Shown here piece by piece: positions 33,372 through 45,746 of a DNA stretch of 64,000 bases; position 1 is the stretch's first letter, and each line of letters starts with the position of its first letter. The stretch spans positions 2,852,001-2,916,000 of the forward strand of contig JAKNDB010000109.1 in the NCBI GenBank assembly GCA_024305405.1, in the 5' to 3' direction. The translations under genes and the position numbers were made by a program. Below the pieces are notes generated by a model. That model did not search any database. It saw nothing but the letters and a program-made list of their open reading frames with translations, and was not told the DNA's origin. Origin of the DNA: Dirofilaria immitis (taxonomy: Eukaryota > Nematoda > Chromadorea > Rhabditida > Onchocercidae).

Positions 33372-36300
33372 TTATCGTAAGCATGGAGCAGAAGTCATGC
33401 CATCTTTAATCAGTAACCGAATATCATCAAGTCCAATCACATAATTTTTCTTTAACTTGTCTGCCACAAAATAAATCTTAAACATATTGAAACATTATTA
33501 AATTGCAAAAAGCTTCCTTTGAAAAAAAGCCTTAAACGGTAAATTAAGCTTAAACTTCTTTGTCGCATTTTTCAAATAACATGAAAATACTTTACCGTGT
33601 GCAGTCCACGTGATATATTGACATAGAAATTTATCCATTTTCTCGTTTTCAGGCTTGTAACCTGCCCAGTCTTTTCAAATTCACATTTCTGAAGAGAATC
33701 CAAACAGACTCGTAAGCGGCCATATTTGCCAGACATGTGTGCATAGAAGCTAATTCGTGATTGTTCAGATATATTTATTGCTTTTGATGGTCGCATGAGA
33801 AATACTGCTTCTGGATTATCCGTTTCACCAGCATATGCAAACCAGCCACCTTCAATTAGAGTCGGTCAGGGATGTTTAAATTTATTTAATCACTGCTTGA
33901 ACCAAATGAATACAATCACAAGGGATGAAATTTTATAATAGCTCCAACTCTAAGAATATAATGGCTGGATCATTATCTGTAAGTCAAATGATTGGCTATT
34001 TCAATGGTCAAAGACAACTAGTCTGCCACATTTCCAATTCATTTTTGTGGTCACATATAGTTCAGGAATTAATTAATGTTAATTGGTAAACATAAGAAGA
34101 ACTATGAAAATCAAAAAATCATACCGCCATTGATATCGCGCATAATCCCGGTGAGGGAATTGGCAACCTTGTGATTTGAAAGCTTCCATTTCTTCAAAAT
34201 GCTGTTCGAAGGTAAATCTATTAAGGAACCTATTTAGGAGAGCTTTTATTTGTGGTGAAAATAAATGTAAATTTCGATTACTGAAAATCTGGGTATTACC
34301 TTGAAATCAGAGATGTTTAGAAAAACTGAGGAAAGATTCCGAGAAAAAATTCAGATAAAATATACTCAGAAAAAGATCCTCGTCATCTTGGAGCTGGTTA
34401 TCAGATACATAATAACACATGCTTGCGTCGTCAAATGAGCAATCCGTGAAGGGACAAGGTGAAATGAGTTCAGTATCAGTATGTCTCAGGGACAATTTTG
34501 ACACTGATTCCCGTGACGTTGGTGAAGTATGTAACGGAAACAATCTGTATTTTGAATTTGAAATTATTATTTTGCTGCTGCAAATAGCAGGAAGAAATCA
34601 AAATAAAATCCAGCATCTTTATACAGCATGAATTGACTGACCTCTTTCGATATTCATTCGTTGAAAAAGAAGTGAGGTTTTTGTTTCCTGAATCAATTCC
34701 ATTAACAACGAATAAATTATCTCAGAAACTTATCATTTTTTTAATTCAGAATTTGAAGGAAAAAAACTCTCTTACTATTCATTCAATTAATCTCTTATCT
34801 GAGAAAAGTTCGTATTGCAGATATATTTCAGAATAAAGTTGACAAAAATAAAGCATTTCTACTGCAAACAATTTGTTTCCGAGTTGTTAATGTCTGCACC
34901 ATGGGGATAAAATTTTCTCTGGAGGTTAAGCGAGAAAGAAGTTAAGCTCATGATTTGCAAAAATTTTCCTAGAAGTTGAATGTGTAAGTGAAAGAATCTG
35001 TTTTACACATAAAGAAACAAGACGGAAGATCTTGCAAGAACTGGGTTCATTTAGTTTATCCTCGTTCACTGAAACAGCACATTCTTTCAGCTGTTTAGGA
35101 AATTTATGGGATCTGAAATTCTTCCCACACAAGATTTGTTTTCTTAAAAACCTGAAGCCGTACCTTTCAAATTGGCGAAAAAGCTGGATTTGTTGCCAGC
35201 GCCCTCAGTTAATCGGGAATTGATATTCTCTACAAAGGGAACTTGTTAGAACCGAACAAAAGGATTCTGACCCATACAAATAAACCTTAATTAATTATTT
35301 GTAATTTTTAAAATGGAAACAAGCACGCAAAAAAACACTCGTAACAATTAAAAAGTCAAATTCAAATATTTAAAAACAAAAGAATCATAAGAAGTTGAGC
35401 TGAGGGAAAGGAAATGAAAGCATGGACGTTCCATCACAATTGAACTAAATTCTCAAAGCGTTCCTTATCGATAAATGATGGCTTATCACATATTCATTTC
35501 AATTTTGATCTTTTTCCATACACTTTTTTATCCTTTTTCTGGTGTCTGTAATAGCAGCCAATTTGAGACAAAATAATACGAAAAAGCCATAAAGGGAGGC
35601 AAATAATTTTTCACCAAGTAACTTGTTCTCGTGTAGTTTCATCTTCACTATATTTCTCTTTCAGCACTTTCCAATATTACAGCTTTAGTGGAATTTGCAG
35701 AAGTTATGCTTCTTTGATCAATATCACTGTTGTAATTGTCCTTATTGTGATTAAACTTTGTTCACCGAAAATTTTCTTTGTCTCCACAATCAGAATATTT
35801 TTACTCTGCATATCCTATATATTCTTCCAATCTTTTCTGTTTGAGTTCTTCAGTTTTATTCGTACTTATTCGTAACATTTTTCAAGTTTCCCAAATCGAA
35901 TTCATAGACACAATAAATCCTTGAGCGATATTTTCATATAATTTATATTCTCATTGATTTTTGACAATTGCAACAATGCGCTACAATGTTCTGAGATACT
36001 TGTCAACGTTAAGAAAATCAACAGAGTAGATTCTTGAAAAAAAAATGCTGAATATTTGCGGAAAGAAAACTGTCATTTGATTTTAACTATATTTAACTCG
36101 TTTAGAATACACCACCGCTATCAGCAATACTACAATCTTCAAGAAGTTTCCATTTGTCTCAGATACATTACGTTTTGCAGGCGCTTTTGTAAATAGTTGT
36201 TTAATATTAATGTTTTCTAGTAGTATTTTATTTCTATTTTCGCTTACAAATGAAAAAAACGCCTGGAATGACGTTCCGTGTGGAATTTTACGAAACATTT

Positions 36301-38831
36301 CACCAATCTCTTTTTCCGGCGTCGTCATTAACATGATAGGTCATTCTATATTAGGATCTGAATTGAGAATTTGTTAAATATAATAACCAAAATGACGGAT
36401 GAGCAGTTATCATGTCCTACAAGTGTCGCATGACGATTAGTTTGTCTTGTAAGTACCACTCCTTATAAATGCAGCTACAATAATGAATGTTACACTGTAT
36501 CATGCCATCCAATAATGACACGACGACATCTCTGTCTATGGTATTCATTTCTTATGTTTCCATACATTTTACATGTTTTATAGTACTGGAATCAATTGTC
36601 ACTCTTTACTTATAGCGATACTTATATAAGCACGCCAGATTACGTTATGACAGCGCGGAACCGCTATGCATTCACTTCCACGATGCTAGATGTCATAATC
36701 GTTTTTCAAATTCGCCTATTTTTCATAATATTAATGATCCGAACTTACGAACATAGCCGTGTCGGCGAAAGCCGAAACATGTGAATAATCGCATATACAT
36801 AGGAGTGGAAGATAGGAATGTTAAAAAGGACATTAAAGTAAATAGCGCACCAAATTATAAGGTCAGCTAAATCGACGGTGAGTTAGTTGGGCGAGTCAAG
36901 AGGAGGCGGTTAGTCGGCGACAACTCGAAATCTATTCGCCGGCCATAGTCCAGGATGGAAGCGATGGTTTCCACTACAATCCGACGTAGCAGGAGCCACA
37001 ATTCGGGGTTGAGAAGTAGAGATGACGGGACGAAAGAAAGGCAAGCCCCGAGGAGAGGTATAGACCTACCATTCCCCACCTCCCCTTTCTTCCCCTCCCC
37101 CGTTTTTTTTCCATCAGGCCGGTTGAAAACAGCCGAAATATATCTTAACTGAGCTGGAAATTATCAGGTCTATTGCATTCACGTGAAAATAAAATTTTGA
37201 TCGAGTTTTGTGAGAATTCATGTGAAAGATTTTCCTCTATTGGAAAAATTTGTTGAAAAGGCAGAATTTACCACAAAGTACGGCGTCATAAAAGACATCA
37301 TCGATTGCAATTATGTCGAAGGGTTGAATATAATTTGAGCGTATCAAAAGCTGAAATGTTTTACCTATGTCAAGACAGTAAGCGTTTGAGAACTAAAAAG
37401 TTCTAACAATGAATTTATTAGTATCACAAAGCAGATTATTTTCAATAAAAAAGAGAAAGTATGCTACTATTCACAGCTTGTTCCCTAAGTTCATTCTAGA
37501 TTCATGTCAGCAGTGTCAAAATCAAAATATTGCTGCTTAAATTACATGCATACTGCACAGCAAAAATATTGTAAATCCTCAAAGATTTAGCAAGTGCTAT
37601 TATTCTTAATATTGCAATATTAAAAGTATTACTTCAAATGGTCGGGTAAGCGGTGGAAATTCAACGGCACTGAATAACCACTGACGAGCATGATTTTTGG
37701 GAAAAACAGGAAAGCATCGTAGATCTGCAATGTTTAAGCTGCCCGATGGTTGACGTACACATACTTCTAATGTTGCTGAATCGCCCGTACGATAATACCA
37801 AAAAGTTAAGGTGCCACCGCCTAACTGACAACTGCAACAGTTAAAATAATAGAGTAAACAAAATTATTATCTCAGTTTGAGTAAATCTTTAATTCTAGTA
37901 TTTCAAACAAAAATTATGATCTTTATAAATTTACAAACCTTATAGTATTACTTATTAAAGTGGCTTTTTGCATTCCATCATATGTTCCATGTGTGTATGC
38001 AAATACCTCATCTGTAATAAATTTTTAAAACTATTCTAATAATGATTATTCCATCCGTACAGTTCTTAATATTGAGTAACATTTTTTAGCTATTGATGTC
38101 CTTGTTATCCTGATGAAAAGATTACAAGCAAACAGTAGCGTGGAAAAAAGAAAAAAAAGAATCCTATTGCTCCATCATCGTAACTGTAAAACTGTTAAAG
38201 TTGGTTGACTACTTGAATTGCATGTATTGTTTCAGATTTTCAAAATATCATTGGACAAAAACATAAATGCTACTGCAGCTAAGGTCAGAATTTATTAAAA
38301 GAAAACAGATGAAAATAAGAAATTATTGTCTTTTGATTTATAGGATTCAATTTATAACGATTTGAAGTTGAATAGATAATCCTTAAACAATATATCGATA
38401 TATTTCTTCCTGCTCGAATCGTAATAAAATATTAGCGAAGTTAAACAAAATAATTCACCTGAACTATTTTTCAAGGGGTTATATTGAAATGATCTCCCAC
38501 TCTAACACTTCTTGCTATCAGAAAATCGCCACTATCTTCTCCAGCAATATCATTACGCCATTGGCATGCTAATTCGAAGCCACAATTCAAATCCGCTGAC
38601 GTGTCTATTTGACTTATCACTAAAAGCAATTTGCATATTTGAGGGTCTCCAAATATTGTTCAAATAATTTAACCAAAACATCCTGAAGACCTTGCATAAT
38701 CGTACTTTTTAGCAAATTTAAGTAAGATACAAAGATATGCTTTTTATAATGTTTTTTGCAAATAATTTGATAGCAAACTATCGCCAACCTTTCGACAGCA
38801 CAACACCAAAAAGAGTTACGGTAAGCCACAT
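33372..38831 (-). CDS. Secreted two-MAM-domain protein (gene B)
   Basis: Neighbour and probable diverged paralogue of gene A. Exons, 5' to 3': 38831-38789, 38619-38459, 38011-37939, 37831-37633, 37350-37272, 36357-36172, 35229-35164, 35068-35024, 34687-34642, 34544-34366, 34217-34125, 33849-33596, 33476-33372; about 509 residues. Exon 1 encodes a signal peptide (MWLTVTLFGVVLSK). MAM1 (about 26-182) begins LNCGFELACQWRND, contains LTFWYYRTGDSATLEVC and ends DIIAIDDVFYDAVLC. MAM2 (about 335-500) begins DCSFDDASMCYY, contains ISFYAHMSGKYGRLRVC and ends VIGLDDIRLL. Phases agree throughout except for a one-base loss at 38475-38478 in exon 2. Exon 6 holds an in-frame TGA (36341-36343). The 45- and 46-base exons at 35.0 and 34.7 kb rest on weaker splice sites. 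No membrane anchor is seen. Confidence 0.8.
36172..36357 (-). other. Symmetric exon of gene B with in-frame stop
   Basis: 186 bases, phase 1 at both ends, so skipping it keeps the frame. Its frame carries TGA at 36341-36343, then a MAM-tail-like stretch (GTSFQAFFSFVSENRNKILL) and TKAPAK. Donor AAAC|GTAATG is good, and the acceptor is AATTCAG. Either a cassette exon that truncates the protein when included, a relict exon, or a base-call error in a true exon. Confidence 0.5.
36413..37150. other. Non-coding insert with GC-rich patch in gene B intron
   Basis: This intron segment differs sharply in composition from its surroundings. About 36840-37110 is much richer in G and C and has a purine-rich part followed by a C/T-rich tract near 37074-37110. 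A perfect 5-bp stem with a GAAA loop (TCGGC-GAAA-GCCGA) sits at 36762-36775. I find no reverse transcriptase, transposase or clear terminal repeats. It may be a fragment of a transposable element such as an LTR or a 3' end. Confidence 0.35.
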
Positions 38832-39737
38832 TTTTCTGTTCACAGTATCATAGAAACTTCATAATTCGTGTTAGTGTCGCATTATCGATACCATCCAACT
38901 ATAGAAAGCAATATATTTATTGCCAGTGATATTGGAATGAAGAAACAACCGAAATCGAATTACTAAAAAGACAATGCAAAATTCTTTTACCTAGGTTACT
39001 TACGTAGAACAAATGACGGGTATAGCGACCATATTTACTCGATTTTATTAAGTCCACCCTTGGTATTTATTTTTACCAGTTTTGATGAAACTTTTAAAAA
39101 CAACTTAACTGTTGGATCATGCTTTGATGCATACACACTGACACATGTATCCTCAATATAACATCAAAGAAAAATATAAAGGTCTTGCAATGTAATATAA
39201 TATCTTAGACTCCTTTGTAAACAATCTAATAAACCAGATTCATTAAAAAGGACAATTTTCATAAAGATACGGCTCTATAATGCAGGAAGGAGAAAATGAG
39301 ACGATAAGGAAGGTGAAATAAAAATGGCTAAGTGAAGGAATTTGTATGAAGAAACGTATATAAAGTATAAAGAAATTGAGAGATGACCCAGTCAGTAGTC
39401 ATTAAAAGACATGTTATAATTGCACATTCAAAATGAATGCTATTCAGCTTCCCGCATTTATTTAACATCATTCAAAAGAGTCTTCCTTCTCCATCATCTG
39501 ACGTTTGCTGTTGTAACGTTGACAACTTCTGCATCTGCCATTTGATCAATCATGCATAATTGCATCCACTTTTCAGTAAAGATCATCATTCTTATTCAGT
39601 CTCTTTCTTGAGCTGCAAACCACAAAACCAATAGAGATTAGTACAACAAAAATTGCATGCCAAGTCAACTATCATTGAAATTAACAAACCATCTCATTTC
39701 AAATATGCTTACTGCTAATAAAAATACTTCCTATTTT
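38832..39737. other. Upstream flank of MAM gene B
   Basis: Presumed promoter region of gene B. AT-rich, no exon or recognisable motif. Confidence 0.4.
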
Positions 39738-40215
39738 CTATCGCGAATATTCAAATTCGTTAAACTAAAACTAAACTAAATTAAATTAATAAAATAAAAT
39801 AAGGTGCAATGAATCATTGCATAATATAAATAAAAGTAATAAATGATGTAATCATATTTTACATTCCCTTAAGGTTATTTTTTTATGCGTCTGCTTGTTA
39901 TTTTATTTAACTAAATCTATATCCTTTATGGTTAAAATCTGTTTTCACGCATACAAATCCTTTATCTTAAAACTATCTTTTACAGATTTATTCTGTAATC
40001 AAATTTCTTAACGTTTTTTTTTGTTGTCATCTAAATGAATATCTGTTGCAATGTCTACTATAAACCACACTTACTAAAACATATTCTTGTGTAAATGAAA
40101 ATTCTATATATATTCATGATTATGATGTAAACAGTCAGTACAAACATATCTGCTCAACCTAGTAGCTGAAACCAGCACATCTCGTCCCCATAAACTGCCC
40201 TCCAAACCTTTCAAG
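39738..40215. repeat. Duplicated noncoding block, copy B
   Basis: Direct-orientation counterpart of 31862-32365, about 0.9 kb upstream of the gene B start. Similarity is patchy but collinear over some 480 bases with small indels, and ends around CTCGTCC. Its presence upstream of both MAM genes suggests that the duplication unit included gene plus upstream DNA. Confidence 0.8.
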
Positions 40216-41104
40216 GAAAATTCTCCGAAAAATTTTCCCTCCCTCCCCTTCCTTCATCACGTTTTCTTGCTCTCGAACTACTACTAAGTAAAGACGAGTC
40301 AATAAAATGGGAAGTGGAAAGTGGAAAATTTTTGATGCATTTAATGTTATGTGCATACCCGTATATAACAATATACAAAGCAACCGTTCCATCCATTTTT
40401 ATGTAAGAAGGGAGGATATTAAATGCAATAAGAGAGATATTTGACCGAAAGATTACTAACGCTATTAAGAGTTTAGGAAAGGTTCCTCGTAGGTCAAATT
40501 CCAAGACGGGGTACTGTTCGGATAATTTATGCGGCGGGAGATAGTTTTATTATGTATGATATATTTTACTCATTATCACCAGTTCTTGTTTTGGGACTTG
40601 TAGGTTGGTTCGCGTATTCTTATAAATATCTCGACATGTCCATCAGAATGGAATTGCCTTCGGTTTTTTTTTTTTTTTTTACAGTTTTTCGACTTCTTTT
40701 TAGTCTATGTAATCGACTGAGACAAAAGAAAATCTTCGAATGCAATGCTTACGGTTTATATCATAACTAAAAGCGTGGTGTTGAAAACTATTGTAATTCT
40801 CTTCAGGGATTATCCATAAGAAGAATTAATTGTAGACTGGATCCCTCAATTCACAATCGAATAATATGAGCATACATCGAGATTCATACGATCCAAATAA
40901 CCCAGTTATGGTTGGTTCTCTAGCTTCAGTTCAATTATAAAAGCTCAAAAGATTGCAGTAATTTTGAAATGCATATTGCAGTAATTTTGAAATGTATACT
41001 ACAATGTATTATAAATCTTTTTTATATACTATAAATCTTTATTCACAATATATGTAATATCTACTTCAGTCACAAAATACAATACGTCCGGTATCCATAA
41101 AAAT
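40216..41104. other. Upstream flank of the egg-1-like gene
   Basis: AT-rich, with a poly-T run at about 40665-40680 and a short direct repeat near 40964-41000 (TTGCAGTAATTTTGAAATG twice). Presumed promoter region of the gene on the plus strand. No exon found. Confidence 0.4.
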
Positions 41105-44100
41105 ATGGATGACAAGTATAATCAACGTTCGAACAGTATTGTTGAATCTCTTAGACTTGACAGGTACCTTTATTTAAGCGTCTGATAGCGTATTTTTAAT
41201 GTTGAGGCATTTTTCATTTCATAATTCCATCCCCTAATACAGTTCTCATGTGTCAATGCTACAACAATATGGACATTCAATATGTTTATTTCTCTTAATT
41301 ACACTTTAATACCAAACATTTCTCGAAGAAGCTTATGAAGTCGACCATTTAATTTATTGAAATTGAAACTGAAGAATCTATCATAAAATAGGTAATTTTC
41401 GAAGTCTCAACAAATCTAATTGGTCTTCTAAGAATAATTATATTGTTTCGAATATACAGTTATTTCTTCTTCATAAAATTATTCTAGGGAGAACAAAGGT
41501 CAGGAATGCTGCTTTGCTTTCCTTCTGAAAATCGAAAATTTCAAGGAGTATATAGCTGAAATTAGTTGCTGTACATGGCTCAATAATATATCACCATTTG
41601 TCTTTCTAATCGGTAGTCTAGTCTTGCTGGCTGCTTTAATCATCTTACCGTTCCTGATTGCATCGCTCATCATACGAGGCTATGTAAGGAGTCTGTGATT
41701 TTGAATCTCTAATTCTGCACTATTTAAAATGATTTAACAAGAATCAGAAGTTTCTATTTATGAATGGATCAGTTTAGTTGTCGACATCTCTGAATGACAC
41801 TCAAATCACTGAGATCATTAGAGTACAGCCGAATTGGCCCAGTGCTGATATGCTGCTGCAGCTTAGATCCTTCAGATCAATGATTCCGCCGAATGTTACA
41901 TTGTGTAGAGGATACGGATTCTCATGCACAAATTCGCCAGTAAGATAACTAACTGTTCTTCAATAAAATTATTTGCAATTCGCTGATAATTTAAGCAATT
42001 TTATTGCATCATAAAAAAATCAGATATTAATAGGCATAAGCTATAATAATTACTCATTGAATTAGTTCGATCATCTAATAAAAATAAAAATTGGAATTTA
42101 TTTCATACCAGAGCCTTGTCATTGGAACACTGCAACGTTGTGATGGTGTTGAAGATTGTCCGGACGGAAGCGACGAAATTGGATGCAAATGTAGTTTTTC
42201 AACAACTATGTTTTCTTTACCCAATCTTGAAGACAGAAAATTAATGATCCACGAGCAAAATCTTTTTAACTGTATATAGGGATTTTTTCTATATAATGAA
42301 AATATTTTAGTCTGTCAAACGACGGTTAACTGCTCCAATGCAGCATATGGAGTCATATCGTCGAGACGTTCGATATGTTTACGGGGTTATCATTTATGTG
42401 ATGGAAACGTTGACTGTCCAGATGGTTCTGACGAGAAGCGTTATTGCAGTAAGTTCTCTAGCGTGTGTATTGCTTACCTGTAGCCATTACTCTTTATTTT
42501 TCTTCCGTATTTCCTGAAAGAGTTGTGTTTTTTGTAGAAAAAATGCTTGAAACACGAAGTACGATGCGGTAAGACAGGTATATGCTTAGCTCATGAACAG
42601 ATATGTGACGGTGATGTACAATGCAAGTACGGAGAAGATGAGAAGAATTGTAAGGGTAAATGTCGTGGAGGTGCATTATGGTGTGAAGAGAAGAAAAAGT
42701 GCTTACCCAAATGGCAAATTTGCGATGGCATCCAAAATTGTCCGGATGGCAAGGATGAAATGGTAAGCCCAGAAATGCTATTCTGATTTACAATATGAAT
42801 CAAATTCATTTTTCAGTCGAATAAATTTTTGCGGGCTTTCTGTAAAGTTTACTGGTAATTTAAAAAATATTATTTGGGAAAAGATGTAAAGCTAAAAGGC
42901 TGTATGAATAAATTAAGCAACAAAAATATATTATCACTATTTATTTGGATTTCTCCAGGATTGCACATGCAGGGAGTGCTCAGGTATCGAGAAGGCATTA
43001 TGTAATAATACCAATGTCTGCATCGAACGTTCGCAAGTATGTGACGGTAATGAGGATTGCCCTGATGGAGATGATGAAGTTAATTGTCCTGGAAGTTGTG
43101 CACATAACATCAAAGAGGTTCTTTTCTTCCAACTTTTCAAAACCTCTTTATCCTTCAATTCAATTAAGGCGCTTTTGGATGCAAAGTTATAAATCTTCTG
43201 GCAAAAAGGAATTAACTTGCTTTCATCACTCCGTTTAAGGATTTTATCCGATGCCGAGATGGTATCCATTATCACAGAAAGTATGCTTGCAGTGGATTAC
43301 TGGATGAATGCGAAGGAAGTGTAATGAATGCTTCGAAGAGATGGCATTCACTTGCAAAAATCATAAATGCATCAAAAGAAGTTTGGTTTGTTATTTATTC
43401 TTTTCGGTAGAGAACGGTAGGATCAATGGTACGTTATCTGAATTGACTTCTAGGTGTAAATTGGAGAAAGATGAAATAAATGCAGACAATGAGACGGCCA
43501 CTCATTATTACACTATTGTTTATTACTTGGCATTTAAGGTGTGTGATGGCCTGGACCACTGTGGCGACAATTCCGATGAGTCAAACTGCGACTGCACTGC
43601 TATGAAGCGGTTTGGAGACATAATGCAGTGCACCGTACATACTTATGAGCAGACGATTAAATGCATTCCATTGGTGAATTCTTAGTCATCCTGGAATTAA
43701 TTCCGCTAGATGGATTACCCATAAACTCGAATAATTACAGTCGCAACGTTGTGACGGTTACGAGGATTGTCCGGATGGTGAAGATGAGAGAAACTGCGAA
43801 AAGTGCATGAATCCAAATGCTATTTACTGCGAGCCGTCGAAAACTTGCTTGGGAAGCATGAAGCGTTGCGATGGTGTTACTGATTGTCCTGACGATAATG
43901 ATGAACAAAGATGTAATTGTGCGGGTAAGTAGATCGTTACTGTTGCACATTAAAGTGCTGATAAAAAGTCATACTATATGACAAATAAAACAAGACGTAT
44001 GATGGCTGCCATTTCTTCAAAGAATATGCGATCAGAAAATCGTTATTGCTGGACTATGTAATAATGCTATTATAGTGATTTTTTCTTGAAAACAAAACAA

Positions 44101-44303
44101 AAGATTTTTGTTGTATTACAGAATGCAAGATGCATGGATTCCCGATTTATATGTGTACAAATGTGGCCAAATGCTTCAGACGACATGAAGTATGCAATCC
44201 CTATACACAGTGTCCGAATGCTTCAAAAGTTGACAAACTCTTCTGTGCCAGTCAGGCTCGACAAGGTATTTTTCCCATTGCAAAAAGAAGGTGTGAACAG
44301 TGA
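41105..44303 (+). CDS. egg-1: Type II membrane protein with LDLa repeats, EGG-1/EGG-2-like
   Basis: In C. elegans, EGG-1 and EGG-2 are oocyte-surface LDL-receptor-repeat proteins needed for sperm entry. The gene here has the same plan: short cytoplasmic N-terminus ([20 protein letters not shown]), one membrane segment (about 57-80, [20 protein letters not shown]), no signal peptide, then about ten LDLa repeats with [11 protein letters not shown] calcium-binding cores. Exons: 41105-41163, 41488-41683, 41778-41939, 42112-42190, 42311-42448, 42538-42762, 42959-43117, 43240-43385, 43539-43673, 43741-43924, 44122-44303; about 554 residues. Repeats 6 ([12 protein letters not shown]) and 10 ([10 protein letters not shown]) lack the canonical acidic core. 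Two one-base phase faults occur: an apparent extra A in the A-run at 42538-42543 and a missing base near 43315-43322. Family assignment is firm; orthology to egg-1/egg-2 rests on architecture. Confidence 0.85.
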
Positions 44304-45746
44304 CCTATTCTTTGTCCTACTGATGACACTTGATGTTTATCAAGGACAGACACAATATTTCAGAAACGTCATGTTACAGATCTCTAAAGGGATCAAAATT
44401 ACAGCTGCTTGGCTGCCGGCTGTAATTTGTCCATCATAAGCGCTACTGTTTTTGTTTTTCTAATGATTTCATTGTTTTGCTAAATCACTTCTCCATTTGT
44501 TTCATTTCTATCGAGTTATCGTTTTTTCAATAAGTTTCCGTAACAAGATTTATCCAAGCTAAATACTCATTTCCTTACAATAATTAAGTGTAGCTAAGAG
44601 TGCATCCCTTTGCTGTTTAAATTTTCTTGGAGTTAAATTTTAATTTCTCCCCAGCGCAAATATTGTAAAGACAATCGAATATGGTCATATTAAACATAGT
44701 GTCAAAAACCGTACTACTGTGATAAGTTCAAAGTGAGTGTATCATGCATTATATCGTTTTCTTCAATAATGAAAAGTTTTACTGGTTTTCTCTTATAAAT
44801 CAAAGTTGTTCTGTTAATAACAGTTATTGTTTGTCTTGTTTAGAAAGAAATTTTAGTTCACTCTATCTTGATAATTTCTTTGTGTCTCAAGCTTGGTTCT
44901 TTTAGTACCTCAACGTCCTCTCATTTTACAGCGGAATTATTGTTTGAATTTGGAAAAGAGAAATGGCAGAAAGAAAAGTTTAATTCAAATAATATATTTC
45001 AATTTTTTATGAGGAGATTTCGTTTCAAAAAAGTAAAGTAGGAAAGTTGGTAGAATAGAAGCCGCCAAACCTTTCAGTTTTTATTTTGTTGTGTATTAGA
45101 AATTCTTGCATGCTTATACTCAATAAATGACCGATCAGCATCTGTTTTCAGATCTTTAATCAGTTCTGATGAATGGAAATTAAAAAAGAACTTTGAAACT
45201 ATGTTGAGTTTGTTTTCGGAAAATATTTTAGAATATTTTTGATATTAATTTAATGCATAAACTTATTTGAGGATAGTAGACATATCCCAAATGCTTTTAA
45301 AATTGGTGAACAAGTGATGCGCTTTGCATTTGCAATATCATACTTTTTCAAAAATATATCGCGAAAGGAATTTGTATAATTGTAATGAATCTAGGGGCTG
45401 TTTTTGCTAACTAAGCGAAAGAATTTCTAGTTAGGAAATCAGAGCTGACAAAATATCTCCATAACGATCGTGAGATAATTAATTTCGTGGAGTTCTACTT
45501 TGGCAATGCGTTGAAGATTCCTATTCTAATATTTCGATGTTACTTTATGACTATTCACACTCAGATTACTTTTTAAATAAATATAGAAAATGACTCGTCA
45601 AATCTGTTTTAATATGAAGACGTACATGCACATGCACGCTATTTTATCTAATGAACAAAAAGATTCCATATATTTAATCGAATTGAAACCTGAAGTTCTT
45701 TCTTTTTTCATTTTAACTGCAAAGGTACGAAAGGAAACAAACAGTG
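44304..45746. other. Convergent intergenic spacer
   Basis: Lies between two genes that transcribe toward each other, so it holds both 3' ends. AT-rich. No exon recognised. Confidence 0.5.

Noticed and set aside
36755..36785. Hammerhead ribozyme, suggested by a stem-loop followed by GAAAC
   Set aside because: The required CUGANGA core box is absent upstream of the stem, and no closing stems I/III are visible.
42591..43950. Minus-strand ORFs over the LDLa gene
   Set aside because: Reverse-complement shadows of the Cys/Asp-rich LDLa codons.
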